From positions 10,420 through 24,248 of the forward strand of contig JAOZMR010000007.1 of assembly GCA_029934215.1 (NCBI GenBank): DNA of 13,829 bases. The letters are read 5' to 3'. This document shows, in pieces, positions 7,415 through 13,824 of this stretch. Below the pieces are notes generated by a model. The model was not told where the DNA came from. It made no database searches and worked only from the letters and a program-made list of their open reading frames with translations. Within the stretch, counting starts at the first letter, position 1, and each line of letters opens with the position of its first letter. The DNA is from Pontiellaceae bacterium (GTDB taxonomy: Bacteria > Verrucomicrobiota > Kiritimatiellia > Kiritimatiellales > Tichowtungiaceae). Position numbers and translations under genes: made by a program.

Positions 7415-7430
7415 AGCAGTCCGGATGCCA
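7415..7430 (-). promoter_or_regulatory. Putative sigma-54 promoter of the flagellar operon
   Basis: Read on the minus strand this is TGGCATCCGGACTGCT. The -24 element TGGCA and the -12 element TGCT have the invariant GG and GC dinucleotides separated by exactly 10 bases, as required for sigma-54 (consensus TGGCAC-N5-TTGCW). Predicted transcription start is near 7404, two bases before the flgB ATG. Sigma-54 control of basal-body genes is known in several phyla. No experiment supports this; the match is by eye. Confidence 0.5.
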
Positions 7431-7478
7431 CAGAAAAAGCACCGAGGAACCGATCATCAAATATCGAAGAAAACACCG

Positions 7479-8459
7479 TTAAGCAAACGGCTCCACCACC
7501 TGCACCATTGGAAAAAGAGCCTTCACAGCCGCTCGACTCTCCTCCAAAAAAAGCAGCTTCAGGTTCGGGCCCGCATCCATCGTGAAATAAAGATCCAGCC
7601 CACCCTCACGTGCGCACCAAACCTCCTGCATCAACGAAACCGTCTGCGGCAACCAATAACAAAGCGGCGGCCACGCAGCCATCATCGTCGCATGCATCGC
7701 CATCGCATTATTCTCAGCCGTTTTTCCAAACATTGGAAAATCCTTTGCGGCAATAGCCGTACGAAGCTCATCATAATCGCACTGCGCCTGAGCCGGCCAC
7801 GCCTCAAACAATTCCGAGGTCTCACGCGTACGATTCATTCCCTCCGTCGACCCCACCTTTTTCCAAGCATTGGAAACCTCAAGAATACCCACTCGCAGCT
7901 CCTTCCAATCCTCGGAAAACCCCTCAGCAAAACTATCCATCCCATCAGCACGCTGCCCCATATGCCAAACCGCAAAACCATCAAACAACGAACGGCTCGC
8001 GCTCCCACTGCCCACCCGAGCCAGCATCGAAAGCTCGCACAAACTAAAACCCCAACCCAGCAACTCATCCAGCGCCTTCACCAACGCGGCAAAACCAGAC
8101 GCCGACGAAGCAAGACCAGCCGCAGTCGGTATTGTATTCTCTGTACGCACCTCAAAAAACTGACGCCCCCTCCGAAACAGATCTAGATACGCCGAAACCC
8201 GCGCCGAAAACGCCCTCGGTGCAGCCTCCCCGTTCAGAAAAACACCATCCGCACATTCAGCATACCTCACAACCGTACGCGTACCGAGACTCCCGAGAGA
8301 AATCGAAAGGCTCGAATTAACAGGCAGGTTCAGCTCAGCATTCCGCTTCCCCCAATACTTACACAGCGCAATATTCGCAGGCGCGAACGCCTCCCCTCGC
8401 TCACAAGGCGTTCCATTTGCACGTTCCATCAACTGATTAATAAATTCTTGTCGTTTCAT
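7479..8459 (-). CDS. mvaD: Diphosphomevalonate decarboxylase (GHMP family)
   Basis: MvaD catalyses the ATP-dependent decarboxylation of mevalonate 5-diphosphate to isopentenyl diphosphate, the last step of the classical mevalonate pathway. The 326-residue protein has the family's N-terminal APANIALCKYWGKR (26-39) and LPVNSSLSISL (45-55), the GHMP ATP loop PTAAGLASSASG (111-122), GSGSASRSLFDGF (150-162) with the substrate-binding Arg at 156, and the catalytic Asp in MDAGPN (D285). Length fits the family (about 325-330). A related phosphomevalonate decarboxylase or mevalonate 3-kinase activity cannot be excluded, but the conserved motifs favour MvaD. ATG at 8459 has GGG directly before it but no well-spaced ribosome site. 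No other mevalonate gene lies in the window. The gene ends 76 nt before flgB on the same strand and carries three copies of the dispersed palindrome. Confidence 0.9.
   Translation of the reverse strand: MKRQEFINQLMERANGTPCERGEAFAPANIALCKYWGKRNAELNLPVNSSLSISLGSLGTRTVVRYAECADGVFLNGEAAPRAFSARVSAYLDLFRRGRQFFEVRTENTIPTAAGLASSASGFAALVKALDELLGWGFSLCELSMLARVGSGSASRSLFDGFAVWHMGQRADGMDSFAEGFSEDWKELRVGILEVSNAWKKVGSTEGMNRTRETSELFEAWPAQAQCDYDELRTAIAAKDFPMFGKTAENNAMAMHATMMAAWPPLCYWLPQTVSLMQEVWCAREGGLDLYFTMDAGPNLKLLFLEESRAAVKALFPMVQVVEPFA
7724..7739 (+). repeat. Dispersed palindrome TTCCANNCATTGGAAA, copy in mvaD
   Basis: This is an exact match to the window consensus, flanked by further T and A to give a longer near-palindrome (7721-7740). 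In mvaD it is read as codons TTT CCA ATG TTT GGA, giving FPMFG at 241-245. Confidence 0.75.
7861..7876 (+). repeat. Dispersed palindrome TTCCANNCATTGGAAA, copy in mvaD
   Basis: This is an exact match to the consensus, preceded by TTT. In mvaD it is read in a different frame from the copy at 7724 (TCC AAT GCT TGG AAA, giving SNAWK at about 196-200), so the conservation is at the DNA level. Confidence 0.75.
7903..7918 (+). repeat. Degenerate dispersed palindrome in mvaD
   Basis: TTCCAATCCTCGGAAA has 14 of 16 consensus positions (two mismatches in the right half) and the same orientation as the other copies. It lies 42 bp from the copy at 7861. Confidence 0.45.
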
Positions 8460-8661
8460 CCCAAAAGACTACTTTTTTCCAACGCTAGGGACAACCACTA
8501 AACAAACCAACATCTCCAAACAGAAAAAAGAGAACCCGATACAGTGCTGCGGCTTGACACCCTCAACCGCTCTGCTAGCATATGCCCTCTTTTTTTTGAA
8601 AAGAAAACCACAGACAACGCTCAACGAATTTGAAGAGCGACAACATAAATGGAGAAGTCGG
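8460..8661. other. Divergent intergenic region between mvaD and ppdK
   Basis: About 200 nt separate the two divergent starts. The ppdK side holds a good promoter (8554-8581), a T-rich run near 8586-8596 in the untranslated leader, and GGAG at 8651-8654. For mvaD, a weak candidate on the minus strand is TTGGTT, 17 bp, TAGCGT, ending near 8480; I do not list it as a feature. TTTTTTCCAACGCTAGGGA at 8473-8491 resembles a half copy of the dispersed palindrome. No RNA gene or riboswitch was recognised. Confidence 0.6.
8554..8581 (+). promoter_or_regulatory. Sigma-70-like promoter of ppdK
   Basis: A perfect -35 box TTGACA (8554-8559) is followed after 16 bp by TAGCAT (8576-8581) as a four-of-six -10 box. 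Transcription would start near 8588, leaving a leader of about 75 nt before the ppdK ATG. Confidence 0.6.
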
Positions 8662-11433
8662 ATGACGAACAATAAGAAATATGTCTATTTTTATGGGCAC
8701 GGCAAGGAAAACACCGAAGGCGACACAACAATGAAGGCAATCCTCGGCGGCAAAGGTGCAAACCTCGCTGAAATGGCAAACGCAAACCTGCCAGTCCCTC
8801 CTGGATTTACCGTTTCAACCGAGGCCTGCGCGGCCTTCAGCAACAACAACGGAACCTATCCACAAGAGATGGAAGTTCAACTCAAACAAACATTAAGCAA
8901 ACTCGAAGAACTTGAAGGCAAAAAACTGGGCGACCCAGAAAACCCTCTTCTCGTCTCGGTTCGCTCAGGCGCAGCGGTCTCAATGCCTGGCATGATGGAC
9001 ACCGTACTCAACCTCGGCTTAACCGACGAATCCGTTCACGGCTTCATCAAACAAACCGGCAACGAACGCACAGCCTGGGACTGCTACCGCCGCTTCATCG
9101 ACATGTTCGGTAACGTTGTAATGGGCCCAGCAAGCGGCCTAACCCACGAGGATTTCGAAGAGGAACTCGAAAGCATAAAGAAAAAATACAACGCCGCAGA
9201 AGACACCGACCTCACAGCCGAACAGCTCAAAGAACTCGTCGACATCTACAAAACGGTCTACCTCGAAAAGGTTAAAAAACCCTTCCCTCAAGACCCAATG
9301 GAACAACTCGACCTCTCCATCAGCGCCGTATTCGGCTCATGGGACTCTGAGCGAGCAGAAAAATACCGTCAGATCAACAAAATCACAGGCCTTCTCGGTA
9401 CCGCCGTAAACGTCTGCGCAATGGTCTTCGGAAATATGGGCGAAGAATCCGGAACAGGCGTCGCCTTCACTCGCGACGGTGGAACGGGTGACAGCGATCC
9501 GATGGGTGAATACCTAATCGACGCACAAGGCGAAGACGTAGTTGCAGGAATTCGTACTCCGAAAAACCTCAAAGACATGCCGAACGAAGATTCCGATGTT
9601 TGGAAAAACGCTCACAAAGAACTCATGCGCATCATGAACATCCTCGAGCAACACTACAAATACCCACAGGACGTTGAATTCACCGTTCAAGAAGGTACTC
9701 TGTACATGTTGCAAACCCGCAACGCAAAACGCACCGGCCTCGCAGGTGTTCGATGGGCCGTTGAAATGGCAATAGGCGAAGACATCTTCACAGGCGAAAC
9801 CGTGAAACCAAGCGGCAAAAAACTAACCAAAATCCTTACCGAACAAGAAGCACTCCTCACACTCGAAGGCGACGACCTCGAACAGCTCCTCTTTCCAATC
9901 TTCGACATCGAAGCCGAAAAGAAAGCCACAATAATCACCACCGCACTTCCAGCCGGTCCCGGTGCCGCTGTAGGTCAAATCGTCTTCGAAGCAAAAAAAG
10001 CTGAAGCAATGCTCGCGAAAGACAAAGACGCAAAACTCATTCTCGTACGTCACGAAACCAGCCCCGAAGACGTCGGCGGAATGTGGGCAGCACAAGGCGT
10101 TCTCACCTCCACCGGCGGCATGACCTCCCACGCAGCTGTTGTAGCTCGCGGCTGGGGCAAATGCTGCATCTGCGGCGCAGGCTCCCTCGTGATCGACTAC
10201 ACAAACCAAACCGTTTCTGTTGGCAACAAAACCTACAAAGCTGGCGACTGGATGAGCCTCAACGGCTCCACAGGCAACGTTTACGAAGGTCAAATTAGCA
10301 CACAAGTCAGCCCTGTGGTTGCCGGTGTAGTCAGCGGAAAACCTGAAGCCAAAAACGACCCCATCTACAAAATGTACGACCTCGTTTCAAAATGGTCAGA
10401 CGCAAACCGCAAGATCAACGTACGCACAAACGCTGACACACCGAAAGACGCAGAAGCTGCGCGCGCATTTGGTGCCGAAGGAATTGGCCTCTGCCGCACC
10501 GAACACATGTTCTTCGAAGGCGACCGCATCTGGGCAATCCGCGAATTCATCCTTGCCGACGACGAAGCAGGTCGCAAAGACGCACTCGCGAAACTTCTAA
10601 AACACCAACAAAGCGACTTCGAAGGCATCTTCACAGCAATGGACGATCTACCCGTCACCGTACGCCTACTCGACCCACCGCTCCATGAATTTGTTCCAAA
10701 CAGCGCAGCTGACCAAGAAGAAATGGCCAAACGCCTTGGCATACCAGCCAAGAAAGTTGCAGACCGCGTAAAACAATTGCACGAATTCAACCCGATGCTC
10801 GGTCATCGCGGGTGTCGCCTCTCGATCACCTATCCAGAACTATGCGTAATGCAAACCACAGCAATCATCGCTGCAGCTTGCAAAATGAGCAAAGAAGGCA
10901 AAAAAGTCCTTCCTGAAATCATGATTCCTTTGATCGGAACCAAAGCCGAGCTCGACTTCCTCGAAAAAATCTCCCGCAAAACTGCGGAAGAAGTAATCGC
11001 AAAAGAAGGCATCGAACTAAAATACATGATCGGAACCATGATCGAAATCCCGCGTGCAGCACTAACCGCCGACGAGATTGCAGAAACCGCTGAATTCTTC
11101 AGCTTTGGAACCAACGACCTCACCCAAATGACCTTTGGGTACAGCCGTGACGACATCGGAACCTTCCTGCCAGACTACCTCAACGAAAAAATCCTTCCAT
11201 GCGATCCCTTCCAACACCTCGACCAAACCGGCGTTGGTCAGCTCGTAAAAATGGGAGTAGAAAAAGGTCGCACAACTCGTCCCACATTAAAATGCGGGAT
11301 CTGCGGCGAACACGGTGGTGATCCACAGAGTGTAAAATTCTGTTGCGAAGTCGGTCTCAACTACGTAAGTTGCTCACCATACCGCGTACCCATCGCGCGT
11401 CTAGCCGCCGCACAAGCAGCCATACAAGGCTAA
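8662..11433 (+). CDS. ppdK: Pyruvate, phosphate dikinase
   Basis: PPDK interconverts PEP + AMP + PPi and pyruvate + ATP + Pi in the cytoplasm, serving either PPi-linked glycolysis or gluconeogenesis. The 923-residue product has the N-terminal ATP-grasp domain (GGKGANLAEM at about 28-37; RSGAAVSMPGMMDTVLNLGL near 100-120), the swivelling phosphohistidine domain with GGMTSHAAVVARGWG (catalytic His about 490), and the C-terminal PEP-binding barrel ending CGICGEHGGDP (Cys 881) and SCSPYRVPIARLAAAQ. Length is a little above the common 870-900. I chose ATG at 8662, with GGAG seven bases upstream and the start MTNNKKYVYFYG, which fits family N-termini. A longer frame beginning TTG at 8554 would start inside the -35 box. 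It is monocistronic, with its own promoter and a strong terminator. All catalytic segments look intact. Confidence 0.98.
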   Translation: MTNNKKYVYFYGHGKENTEGDTTMKAILGGKGANLAEMANANLPVPPGFTVSTEACAAFSNNNGTYPQEMEVQLKQTLSKLEELEGKKLGDPENPLLVSVRSGAAVSMPGMMDTVLNLGLTDESVHGFIKQTGNERTAWDCYRRFIDMFGNVVMGPASGLTHEDFEEELESIKKKYNAAEDTDLTAEQLKELVDIYKTVYLEKVKKPFPQDPMEQLDLSISAVFGSWDSERAEKYRQINKITGLLGTAVNVCAMVFGNMGEESGTGVAFTRDGGTGDSDPMGEYLIDAQGEDVVAGIRTPKNLKDMPNEDSDVWKNAHKELMRIMNILEQHYKYPQDVEFTVQEGTLYMLQTRNAKRTGLAGVRWAVEMAIGEDIFTGETVKPSGKKLTKILTEQEALLTLEGDDLEQLLFPIFDIEAEKKATIITTALPAGPGAAVGQIVFEAKKAEAMLAKDKDAKLILVRHETSPEDVGGMWAAQGVLTSTGGMTSHAAVVARGWGKCCICGAGSLVIDYTNQTVSVGNKTYKAGDWMSLNGSTGNVYEGQISTQVSPVVAGVVSGKPEAKNDPIYKMYDLVSKWSDANRKINVRTNADTPKDAEAARAFGAEGIGLCRTEHMFFEGDRIWAIREFILADDEAGRKDALAKLLKHQQSDFEGIFTAMDDLPVTVRLLDPPLHEFVPNSAADQEEMAKRLGIPAKKVADRVKQLHEFNPMLGHRGCRLSITYPELCVMQTTAIIAAACKMSKEGKKVLPEIMIPLIGTKAELDFLEKISRKTAEEVIAKEGIELKYMIGTMIEIPRAALTADEIAETAEFFSFGTNDLTQMTFGYSRDDIGTFLPDYLNEKILPCDPFQHLDQTGVGQLVKMGVEKGRTTRPTLKCGICGEHGGDPQSVKFCCEVGLNYVSCSPYRVPIARLAAAQAAIQG

Positions 11434-11450
11434 ACTCGATAATCCTCAAC

Positions 11451-11482
11451 AAAAGCACACTGGGCAACCAGTGTGCTTTTTT
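11451..11482 (+). terminator. Rho-independent terminator of ppdK, probably bidirectional
   Basis: AAAAGCACACTGG and CCAGTGTGCTTTT form a perfect 13-bp inverted repeat around a GCAA (GNRA) tetraloop, followed by a run of six T in total. It begins 18 nt after the ppdK stop. The A-run on the other side makes it a plausible terminator for the convergent tonB operon as well. Confidence 0.9.
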
Positions 11483-11501
11483 CACAAAAAAACATACGAT
11501 C

Positions 11502-11536
11502 CAGGTAGGGCCGGCCTTGTGCCTGCCCTTGTCCTG
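11502..11536. repeat. REP-like hairpin between ppdK and tonB
   Basis: AGGGCCGGC (11507-11515) pairs with GCCTGCCCT (11521-11529) at 8 of 9 positions around a CTTGT loop. CAGG (11502-11505) and CCTG (11533-11536) extend the arms. It lies downstream of the ppdK terminator and has no T-run, so I read it as an intergenic palindromic repeat rather than a terminator. Copies elsewhere in the genome cannot be checked here. Confidence 0.5.
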
Positions 11537-11553
11537 CTGAAAATCTGAAATAC

Positions 11554-12267
11554 CTAATAATCTATCGGTGTAAACTCAATGGTGATTGGCTTATTCGCTA
11601 ACTCTGCGGGCGGGCTTGGCAAACGCTTAACCGTGTTGAGCGCGCTTTGTACGGATTGATCGAACGCGCTGTTTCCCGACGGACGAATCAAATGGCGGTT
11701 TGACACAGTTCCGTCCGTACTAACCGTGATCTTGGCTTGCGCAGAAAGCCCGTACGCCGCGCCAACCGGCACCTGCCAAACTCCATACATCCGCCGCATA
11801 ACCGTGTTATAATATGCCCCATGCGGATCCAGGGTTCCGCTCGCACCTATATTGAGCGCATTACGAATATCGCTAGAACTAATTCGTCTGCGCTGCTGCC
11901 TAACAACTGCGGGTTTTGATGTCCTGCGCATTACCCGATTGTTTTGTCGGACAACAGGTTTCGGCTTGGGTTTCGGCTTGGGCTTTGGCTTGGACGCCGG
12001 CTTCGGTGTTGGTTGTTGGATTGGTTTTTGCGTCGGTACAGGTGCGGGCTCGGGCACCGGAAGACCTTCATCCACCTCTTCTCCTGGCAGAACCTCCTGG
12101 ATAGGATTCGGCACATAACTATCGCTGAATGAGACAAATGTAATAATCTCCTTCTTCTCGGGGTTAAAAAAACCTTGAACAATCGGAACAATCACGATAC
12201 CCAGAATCACAACCGCGTGAAAACCGACCACAAAACGTAGAATCATCTTTTTAATTGACGTTGCCAT
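11554..12267 (-). CDS. tonB: TonB/TolA-family energy transducer
   Basis: TonB spans the periplasm and passes energy from the ExbB/ExbD proton channel to outer-membrane receptors; TolA does the same for envelope integrity. The 237-residue protein has one N-terminal membrane helix (about 9-32) with a His at 17, as in TonB transmembrane helices. A Pro-rich spacer at 68-104 includes seven consecutive Lys-Pro-type dipeptides. The C-terminal TonB-type domain is at about 150-235 (YYNTVMRRMYGVWQVP, then ITVSTDGTVSNRHLIRPSGN and FDQSVQSAL). ATG at 12267 lies one base after the exbD stop, so translation is coupled. There is no receptor gene nearby to tell TonB from TolA, and no tolB or pal follows, so the symbol is provisional. 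Confidence 0.82.
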   Translation of the reverse strand: MATSIKKMILRFVVGFHAVVILGIVIVPIVQGFFNPEKKEIITFVSFSDSYVPNPIQEVLPGEEVDEGLPVPEPAPVPTQKPIQQPTPKPASKPKPKPKPKPKPVVRQNNRVMRRTSKPAVVRQQRRRISSSDIRNALNIGASGTLDPHGAYYNTVMRRMYGVWQVPVGAAYGLSAQAKITVSTDGTVSNRHLIRPSGNSAFDQSVQSALNTVKRLPSPPAELANKPITIEFTPIDY

Positions 12268-12268
12268 T

Positions 12269-12682
12269 CTACTGATCCGCCTGTGTAACCAACGCCATAC
12301 GAGTGATGTTGGCGTTCTGGAGAATCTTCATTACAGCGGCAACACGTCCGTAATCAATCCGCTCATCGGCTCGCACATAAATCGTGGTATTTGGCGAAAG
12401 ATCTCCGGTGCGTTGCATTTCACCAATCAAATCATCCCTAGACACAGCCAGATCATCCAAATACAATACACCCTCCTCATCAATCGTAATATTTATCGCA
12501 TCTGGATTATTCAGCTCTGCGGCGGAACCCTTGGGCAAATTAACCGGAATACCTTGCTCGATCAGTGGAAACGTGATGATAAATGTGATCAAAAGAATAA
12601 ACGTCAGATCCATCAGCGGAGTCATATTAATCTCGCTGATCTCCTTCAGGGCAACCAAACTCGTTTTACGTCGTCTCATCAT
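12269..12682 (-). CDS. exbD: ExbD/TolR-family biopolymer transport protein
   Basis: ExbD is the plug/rotor partner of the ExbB pentamer. The 137-residue protein has a short basic cytoplasmic N-terminus, one membrane helix (about 21-41) and a periplasmic domain. The motif INMTPLMDLTFILLITF carries the proton-path Asp at residue 25, the position used in E. coli ExbD. The periplasmic part has the usual IDEEGVLYLDD and IYVRADERIDYGRVAAVMKILQNANI segments. The start is ATGATG at 12682; the first ATG overlaps the exbB TAA by one base (TAATG). TolR is the alternative name, and sequence alone does not settle it. Confidence 0.88.
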   Translation of the reverse strand: MMRRRKTSLVALKEISEINMTPLMDLTFILLITFIITFPLIEQGIPVNLPKGSAAELNNPDAINITIDEEGVLYLDDLAVSRDDLIGEMQRTGDLSPNTTIYVRADERIDYGRVAAVMKILQNANITRMALVTQADQ

Positions 12683-13362
12683 TATTCACCCGTTGCACTA
12701 AAATGCTGTTGTATGGCGATCACAAGCTCCTGCGAAAAATTATCCATCTGCACAGCAAGATGCCTAATACGCGACGTGAGCAAATTATACCCAATCGCCG
12801 AAGGCAAGGCAACAAGCAGACCGACCACCGTCGTGAGCAGTGCGCCAGCAATACCGGGCGCAACCGCCGAAAGCGTCGCCGCCCCAGAAGCAGCCATCCC
12901 GCCGAAAGCATCCATCACGCCCCAAACCGTCCCGAGCAGACCCAGAAACGGACAAGCACTAACCGCAGTGGCCAGCAAACCCATTTGATCCTCCAGCTCG
13001 AGCGCCTCATCCGCCATTGTACGATCAACCACCGCACGCACCAACTCAACCTGATGCGCAGTCAGATTTTTCCCGCCCTCAGAAGCAACAGAAGAGCAGC
13101 CAGCTTCATAGATCGCATTCAGCGGACTCTCAGGAATTCGCACACCCTCATCGAACGGATTTGCCTTCTCACGAAAAAGCTTCAAAAAACGATTAGATCC
13201 TGACTTCGCACACGACAACTGGATCATTTTTGTGGCCATCACATACCACGCGCCAATTGAACTCGCGAGAAGAACCAGCACAATCAACTTCCCAGGTGCA
13301 GTACTCTCAGTGAACGTATACATCACATTCCCAAGCATAACCGGCATCATCAAATCACTCAT
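12682..13362 (-). CDS. exbB: ExbB/TolQ/MotA-family proton channel protein
   Basis: ExbB forms the inner-membrane pentamer that couples proton flow to TonB (or Tol). The 226-residue protein has three membrane segments, about 23-43, 127-150 and 164-186. The diagnostic stretch is ACPFLGLLGTVWGVMDAF (about 136-153), followed by the PGIAGALLTTVVGLLVALP helix (about 169-187). Length is typical. I chose ATG at 13362, with GGGAGAG six bases upstream. A longer frame from ATG at 13389 begins inside one of the dispersed palindromes and lacks a ribosome site. First gene of the exbB-exbD-tonB operon. Two palindrome copies 31 bp apart lie directly upstream and could be an operator or simply repeats. Confidence 0.9.
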   Translation of the reverse strand: MSDLMMPVMLGNVMYTFTESTAPGKLIVLVLLASSIGAWYVMATKMIQLSCAKSGSNRFLKLFREKANPFDEGVRIPESPLNAIYEAGCSSVASEGGKNLTAHQVELVRAVVDRTMADEALELEDQMGLLATAVSACPFLGLLGTVWGVMDAFGGMAASGAATLSAVAPGIAGALLTTVVGLLVALPSAIGYNLLTSRIRHLAVQMDNFSQELVIAIQQHFSATGE

Positions 13363-13379
13363 AATTTTCTCTCCCATTT

Positions 13380-13395
13380 CTCCATACATTGGAAA
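13380..13395 (+). repeat. Dispersed palindrome upstream of exbB, proximal copy
   Basis: CTCCATACATTGGAAA has one mismatch to the window consensus. It lies 18 nt upstream of the exbB start codon and shares CCATACATTGGAAA with the next copy, 31 bp away. Confidence 0.65.
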
Positions 13396-13410
13396 TTCAA
13401 GTCGTCAGTT

Positions 13411-13426
13411 TTCCATACATTGGAAA
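13411..13426 (+). repeat. Dispersed palindrome upstream of exbB, distal copy
   Basis: TTCCATACATTGGAAA is an exact consensus match, flanked by TT and AA. The two exbB-proximal copies are 31 bp apart, about three helical turns, on the same face of the DNA. Confidence 0.75.
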
Positions 13427-13502
13427 AATTGCGACATCATTTTTCAAAACGATTCAAACTGGATCTCCGTAGCCCCCATAAAGAACGGTGTTCCGCCTGA
13501 GA

Positions 13503-13552
13503 GTGGCGGGAGCTTCCAGTTCCCCAAATCGGGAGCAAGATGCTCCCACCAC
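13503..13552. repeat. REP-like double hairpin
   Basis: GTGGCGGGAGC (13503-13513) and GCTCCCACCAC (13542-13552) are inverted copies with one mismatch. Inside, two smaller hairpins are possible: GGGAGC-TTCCA-GTTCCC (13508-13524) and GGGAGCA-AGA-TGCTCCC (13531-13547). Paired hairpins of this kind are typical of REP/BIME-type intergenic repeats. Confidence 0.6.
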
Positions 13553-13601
13553 TTTTTATTTCCTGCCGCTCAGAAAACTATCCAGCGGAGATTCGGAGAA
13601 C

Positions 13602-13617
13602 TTCCAACCATTGGAAA
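13602..13617 (+). repeat. Dispersed palindrome, intergenic copy
   Basis: TTCCAACCATTGGAAA is an exact match to the window consensus and lies in the gene-free region. Confidence 0.75.
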
Positions 13618-13669
13618 CAAACTGGATCAGGTTTTCACAACCGAGGCATTTCCGATTGGGAGAGAAGAG

Positions 13670-13685
13670 TTCCGAACCTTGGAAA
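13670..13685 (+). repeat. Degenerate dispersed palindrome, intergenic copy
   Basis: TTCCGAACCTTGGAAA has two mismatches to the consensus and the same orientation as the other copies. Confidence 0.45.
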
Positions 13686-13710
13686 ACAGAAAACTTTTCA
13701 TAAAACGTAG

Positions 13711-13730
13711 ACGAGCGCTTCCAGCCTCGT
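13711..13730. repeat. Bulged hairpin with TTCCA loop
   Basis: ACGAGCGC pairs with GCCTCGT (7 bp with one bulged C) around a TTCCA loop. The loop and closing GC are the same as in the hairpin at 13508-13524, so the two may belong to one repeat family. Confidence 0.45.
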
Positions 13731-13802
13731 TCCTTGGGTGAATCGGGCTTACAACCGTTCATGCGCGGAAAAATTTTAGCCACAAGAGAACGGTAGAGTA
13801 GA

Positions 13803-13824
13803 GGAACCCGCCGAAGCGGGTTCC
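13803..13824 (-). terminator. Hairpin at right edge, possible terminator
   Basis: GGAACCCGC and GCGGGTTCC form a perfect 9-bp stem. On the minus strand the loop is TTCG closed by C-G, the extra-stable tetraloop, and the stem is followed by pyrimidine-rich TCTACTCT rather than a clean T-run. It may end a transcript entering from beyond the right edge. Confidence 0.4.

Noticed and set aside
8554..8661. N-terminal extension of PPDK from TTG at 8554
   Set aside because: The TTG is the first base triplet of the perfect TTGACA -35 box. The ATG at 8662 has GGAG at good spacing and a normal family N-terminus.
11852..12118. Gly-rich plus-strand open frame
   Set aside because: It is the reverse of the Lys-Pro repeat of tonB and has no independent evidence.
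13363..13389. Longer ExbB start at ATG 13389
   Set aside because: The extra nine codons are part of a palindrome copy and there is no ribosome site; ATG 13362 has GGGAGAG six bases upstream.
13380..13685. CRISPR-like array from the repeated palindromes
   Set aside because: Copies are only 16 bp, spaced irregularly (31, 191 and 68 bp), and occur also inside mvaD; no cas gene is present.
13232..13741. 169-codon plus-strand open frame
   Set aside because: Its first part is antisense to exbB and the rest crosses the repeat region; no motif seen.
13556..13783. 75-codon minus-strand open frame in the right intergenic region
   Set aside because: It is made largely of palindrome and hairpin sequence and has no recognisable domain or ribosome site.
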